Source: JAHCIE01 sp034431435
GTDB lineage: Bacteria; Chloroflexota; Anaerolineae; Epilineales; JAHCIE01
Length of the DNA: 8,608 bases
Direction: 5' to 3'
Assembly (NCBI GenBank): GCA_034431435.1
Contig: DAOUDG010000090.1
Location: 1-8,608 of the forward strand
Numbering within the stretch: position 1 is the first letter of the stretch; every line of letters begins with the position of its first letter. The position numbers and the translations under genes are program-made. Below are positions 5,661-8,608 of this stretch, one piece after another. The notes beneath the pieces are model-generated. The model did no database searches and was not told the DNA's origin. It saw nothing but the letters and a program-made list of their open reading frames with translations.

Positions 5661-7730
5661 GTGCACGAGCTGGTGATCTGCCCGCCCGACCTCCCCTGTC
5701 GCTTCAATCTGTGGAACATCCCGTCCTGGGCGCAGATCGGCTTGTATGTCACCATGACCGTGGCGAGCCTGATCATGCTCATCGGCCTGTTCCGCCGCAT
5801 TCGCCTCTGGCGGCAGGGCCAGCCGTACCCCGCGCTCAACGAACTGCCTGAGCGTGTCCGACGCCTGTTCACCTACGGTTTCCGCCAGGACCGCATCAAT
5901 CGCCAGCCCTACTCCGGCCTCATGCACGCCTCCATCTTCTGGGGCTTCGTGACCCTGTTCATCGGTACGGCCCTGGCAACCGTGGACGCCGACATTGCGT
6001 TGCCCTTGATGGACTTCAAGGTATTGCAGGGCTGGTTCTACGAGGTCTACAAGCTGGCGCTGGATATCGCCGGTCTGTTCTTCGTCGTCGCCCTCGGCTT
6101 CGCCCTGCTGCGTCGCTATGGCCGGCGCTTCCCCCGCCTGGGCAGCGAGCGATCCTTCGCCTTTACCCTGCTCCTGCTCCTGCTCATCAACGTGACCGGC
6201 TTCCTGATTGAGTCGCTGCGCCTGGCCGTTGTTCAGCCGGCGTGGAGTGACTGGTCCATCGTCGGTAATGCCGTGGCGCAGGTGTGGCTCGCGCTCGGGG
6301 CGACGGAACCGCAGTTGCGCGCCGTTCACCTGATCAGCTGGCTGAGCCACTTTGGTCTGGTCGCCGTGTTCATCGCCGCCCTGCCGGCCACCAACCTGTT
6401 CCATCTCTTCACGTCTCCCACCAACATCTTCTTCTCCGATCCTGTGCGCCCCGTGGGCGCGCTGCGTCCCATTCCCGTCGAGGATGTGGAGAAGTTCGGC
6501 GCGGAGACGACCCAGGACTTCACCTGGAAGCAGCGCCTCGGCTTCGATGCCTGCACTTACTGTGGCCGCTGCCAGTCGGTGTGCCCCGCTATGGCCTCGG
6601 GAACCATCCTGTCGCCCAAGAATGTTATCGTCAAGCTCGGCTTTGCCATGGGCGTGCCGACTCTCAACAATGCCGACCTCATGGCGGCCATGCCGGCCGG
6701 TAGCCACAGCAACGGCCACCAGAACGGCAAGGCCGTCAATCTGCACGGCGACATCATCCAGGCCGACGAGATGTGGGCGTGCACCACCTGCGCGGCCTGC
6801 ATCTGGGAATGCCCCGTCTACATCGAAATCATCGATGATATCATCGACATGCGTCGCTACCTGACCATGTCCGAGGGCAACCTTCCGTCAGGGGCGGCGA
6901 GCGCCCTGACCATGATCGAGCGCACCGGTAATCCGTGGGGCTACCCGCTGGCCGAGCGCCACGACTGGGCCAAGGGCCTGGGCGTGCCCTTCCTGGAGCC
7001 GGGCCAGCCGGTCGACTACGTGTTCTGGGTGGGCTGTTCCATGGCCTACGACGCTCGTAACCAGAAGATTGCCCGCTCCATTGTCAAGATTCTCAAGCAG
7101 GCGGGCGCGTCCGTGGCTCTGCTGGCCGAGGAGCAGTGCAATGGCGACCCGGCCCGCCGCCTCGGCAACGAGTATCTCTACCAGGCCCAGGCCAAGACCA
7201 ACATCGACAACCTGAAGCAGTACCAGTTCAAGACCATCATGACCGGCTGCCCGCACTGCTTCAATACCATCCTGAACGAGTATCCCCAGTTCGGTGGCGA
7301 CTTCCAGGTCGTCCATCACAGCCAGGTCATCGCCGACCTCATCAAGGCCGGGAAGATTCCCCTGGACAGCGGACTGGCCGAGCAGATCACCTTTCACGAC
7401 TCGTGCTATCTGGGTCGCTACAACAACATCTTCGACGCCCCGCGCGAGGCCCTGGCGGCCACGGGCGCTAACCTACTGGAGATGCCCCGCAACCGCGAAA
7501 AGGGCTTCTGCTGCGGCGGCGGCGTCGGCCAGATCTGGCTGGAAGTACCTGCTGCCCAGCGCATCAACCACCTGCGTATGGACGAGGCGCTGACCCTCAA
7601 CCCCAGCATGGTGGCGACGGCATGCCCCTTCTGCATGACCATGATGGACGACGCGGCGAAGGTCAAGGGCGTCGAGGAGAACGTTGCCGTCAAGGACTTC
7701 GCCGAGATTATCGCCGAGCGCATGCAGTAA
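5661..7730 (+). CDS. EMO/EtfD/FadF-like ETF:quinone oxidoreductase (cytochrome b, 2x[4Fe-4S], 2 CCG domains)
   Basis: This 689-residue fusion resembles HdrE joined to HdrD. Residues about 20-260 hold roughly five or six membrane segments with candidate haem histidines H89, H223, H230 and H248, like NarI/HdrE cytochrome b domains. Next are two ferredoxin-type clusters, C298-C301-C304-C308 and C374-C377-C380-C384. Two CCG domains follow: C459, C493, C530 and C533, with EEQCNGDPARR replacing the CC pair by CN; then C582, C617-C618, C655 and C658, a canonical set. The family includes the ETF:menaquinone oxidoreductase EMO of Syntrophomonas, mycobacterial EtfD and Bacillus FadF, which move electrons from acyl-CoA-reduced ETF to membrane quinone. 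That role is inferred by architecture. No etfAB genes are in the window, so another HdrD-like donor cannot be excluded. It has its own promoter-like site and a good RBS before a GTG start. Confidence 0.88.
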   Translation: MHELVICPPDLPCRFNLWNIPSWAQIGLYVTMTVASLIMLIGLFRRIRLWRQGQPYPALNELPERVRRLFTYGFRQDRINRQPYSGLMHASIFWGFVTLFIGTALATVDADIALPLMDFKVLQGWFYEVYKLALDIAGLFFVVALGFALLRRYGRRFPRLGSERSFAFTLLLLLLINVTGFLIESLRLAVVQPAWSDWSIVGNAVAQVWLALGATEPQLRAVHLISWLSHFGLVAVFIAALPATNLFHLFTSPTNIFFSDPVRPVGALRPIPVEDVEKFGAETTQDFTWKQRLGFDACTYCGRCQSVCPAMASGTILSPKNVIVKLGFAMGVPTLNNADLMAAMPAGSHSNGHQNGKAVNLHGDIIQADEMWACTTCAACIWECPVYIEIIDDIIDMRRYLTMSEGNLPSGAASALTMIERTGNPWGYPLAERHDWAKGLGVPFLEPGQPVDYVFWVGCSMAYDARNQKIARSIVKILKQAGASVALLAEEQCNGDPARRLGNEYLYQAQAKTNIDNLKQYQFKTIMTGCPHCFNTILNEYPQFGGDFQVVHHSQVIADLIKAGKIPLDSGLAEQITFHDSCYLGRYNNIFDAPREALAATGANLLEMPRNREKGFCCGGGVGQIWLEVPAAQRINHLRMDEALTLNPSMVATACPFCMTMMDDAAKVKGVEENVAVKDFAEIIAERMQ

Positions 7731-7745
7731 CGGCTGCTCGAAATC

Positions 7746-7787
7746 CACCACAACGCCGCCCCCATTGCGCGAGGCGGCGTTGTGGTG
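7746..7787 (+). terminator. Strong 15-bp hairpin between the EMO-like gene and the G6PDH gene
   Basis: Bases 7746-7760 pair perfectly with 7773-7787 (15 bp, mostly G-C) around a 12-base loop, 15 bases after the stop codon at 7728-7730. This is the expected place and shape for a terminator, though the following bases (CATACTTG) are not a T-run. A weak promoter-like pair, TTGCGC in the loop (7765-7770) and CATACT (7788-7793) 17 bases apart, overlaps it and might drive the next gene; that part is speculative. Confidence 0.6.
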
Positions 7788-7826
7788 CATACTTGATGGA
7801 CTGAATCTCGTGGAGAGGAAGACGGC

Positions 7827-8608
7827 ATGACTCTCGTCACCAGCGATGCGCTGGTCTTCTTGGGTGCGACGGGCGACCTGGCCTACAAGCAGATCTTCCC
7901 CGCCCTGCATCACATGGTCAGTCGCGGCGTCCTCAATACGCCGGTGATTGGCGTCGCTAAATCGGACTGGACGCTGGACGATCTGCGCAAGCGGGCGCGT
8001 GCCAGTGTGGACGAACACGGCATTGCCGATGAGCCGGCCTTCCGCAAGCTCATGGACCTGCTGCACTATATCGACGGCGACTACACTGACCCCACCACGT
8101 TCGACCGATTGCGCGAGGCGCTCGGCACCGCACAACACCCGACCCATTATCTCGCCATCCCTCCGAGCTTGTTCGCTCTGGTGATCAATGAGCTGGGGCG
8201 GTCAGGCTGCGCTGACGGGGCGCGGGTCGTCATCGAGAAACCTTTCGGCCACGATACTGCCTCAGCCATTGCCTTGAACGATACCGTCCACCAGGTCTTC
8301 TCCGAGTCGGCTATCTTCCGCATCGACCACTACCTCGGTAAGGATGCGGTCGAGAACATCATGTACTTCCGATTCGCCAATACGTTTCTCGAGCCTATGT
8401 GGAGCCATCACTATATCGACAGCATCGAGATCACCATGGCCGAGAACTTCGGCATCAAGGGACGCGGCAAGTTCTACGATGAGACGGGCGCAATCCGCGA
8501 CGTCATCCAGAACCATCTGCTCCAGGTGGTGACCCTGCTGGCGATGGAGCCGCCGTGGTCGATCTCGGAGGCGGAGGCGATTCGGGACGAGCAGGTCAAG
8601 GTGCTCCA
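7827..8608 (+). CDS. zwf: Glucose-6-phosphate dehydrogenase, N-terminal part (3' end outside window)
   Basis: An ATG at 7827, preceded by the purine-rich GGAGAGGAAG (7812-7821), opens a frame that stays open for 260 codons to the window edge. The enzyme oxidises glucose-6-phosphate to 6-phosphogluconolactone, normally with NADP, as the first oxidative pentose-phosphate step. Marks are the Rossmann loop GATGDL (13-18), the substrate lysine in EKPFG (K138), the active-site signature RIDHYLGKD (165-173, catalytic Asp-His at 167-168), FANTFLEPMW, and GAIRDVIQNHLLQ with the second catalytic histidine (H230). The glycine loop is followed by AYKQIFPAL rather than the commoner AKRKLIPAL, which suggests a divergent subfamily. 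K45 aligns with the basic residue that often contacts the NADP 2'-phosphate, so NADP use is likely. It is the first gene after a strong hairpin, probably a new transcription unit. Confidence 0.93.
   Translation, partial: MTLVTSDALVFLGATGDLAYKQIFPALHHMVSRGVLNTPVIGVAKSDWTLDDLRKRARASVDEHGIADEPAFRKLMDLLHYIDGDYTDPTTFDRLREALGTAQHPTHYLAIPPSLFALVINELGRSGCADGARVVIEKPFGHDTASAIALNDTVHQVFSESAIFRIDHYLGKDAVENIMYFRFANTFLEPMWSHHYIDSIEITMAENFGIKGRGKFYDETGAIRDVIQNHLLQVVTLLAMEPPWSISEAEAIRDEQVKVL

Noticed and set aside
5430..6746. Minus-strand open frame of 438 codons opposite the EMO-like gene
   Set aside because: Low-complexity, charged translation antisense to a strongly supported membrane/Fe-S protein; it also runs across the hairpin and promoter gap. 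It is a shadow.
2889..7771. The 11-mer CCCATTGCGCG occurs both at 2889-2899 and in the hairpin loop at 7761-7771
   Set aside because: Several shared 11-mers are expected by chance in 8.6 kb, more so with GC bias, and the flanking structures differ.
1..8608. Search for CRISPR arrays, tRNAs, transposases, phage or defence genes
   Set aside because: No evenly spaced repeats with spacers, no cloverleaf-like segment and no such protein motifs were seen; the window is core metabolism.

Overview
The window is a GC-rich, gene-dense bacterial chromosome segment with every supported gene on the + strand. It carries the proton-pumping end of respiratory complex I, two further enzymes that probably deliver electrons to the quinone pool, and the start of a pentose-phosphate gene. 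The menaquinone-type ETF-quinone reductase architecture, the GTG starts, the heptamer-phased intergenic repeats and the G6PDH variant motif are compatible with Chloroflexota. That assignment is an inference from general familiarity, not a database result.

Layout: 1-588 is the C-terminal third of NuoL, cut by the left edge. 666-2180 is NuoM. Two genes that are not complex I subunits follow: a DinB-fold protein (2287-2772) and a monofunctional proline dehydrogenase (2951-3883). 3952-5433 is NuoN. A 227-base gap holds a 21-bp hairpin and a good sigma-70-like promoter. 5661-7730 encodes a 689-residue membrane cytochrome b / iron-sulfur / CCG-domain protein of the EMO/EtfD/FadF type. After a 15-bp hairpin, 7827-8608 is the first 260 codons of a glucose-6-phosphate dehydrogenase, cut by the right edge.

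How the genes fit together: complex I oxidises NADH, proline dehydrogenase oxidises proline through FAD, and the EMO/EtfD-like protein would pass acyl-CoA-derived electrons from ETF. All three end in quinone, so the block reads as a quinone-reduction neighbourhood. G6PDH would supply reducing power for biosynthesis. The oddest layout feature is the separation of nuoM from nuoN by about 1.77 kb that includes the DinB-like and proline dehydrogenase genes.

Intergenic DNA: the gaps after nuoL, nuoM and nuoN each contain inverted-repeat DNA with a visible 7-base period (strong after nuoN, moderate after nuoL, degenerate after nuoM). No gap exceeds 300 bases. I saw no tRNA, rRNA, CRISPR array, transposase or phage gene. 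I found no convincing novel system. The most noteworthy items are the interrupted nuo order, the heptamer-phased palindromes and the EMO-like fusion protein.
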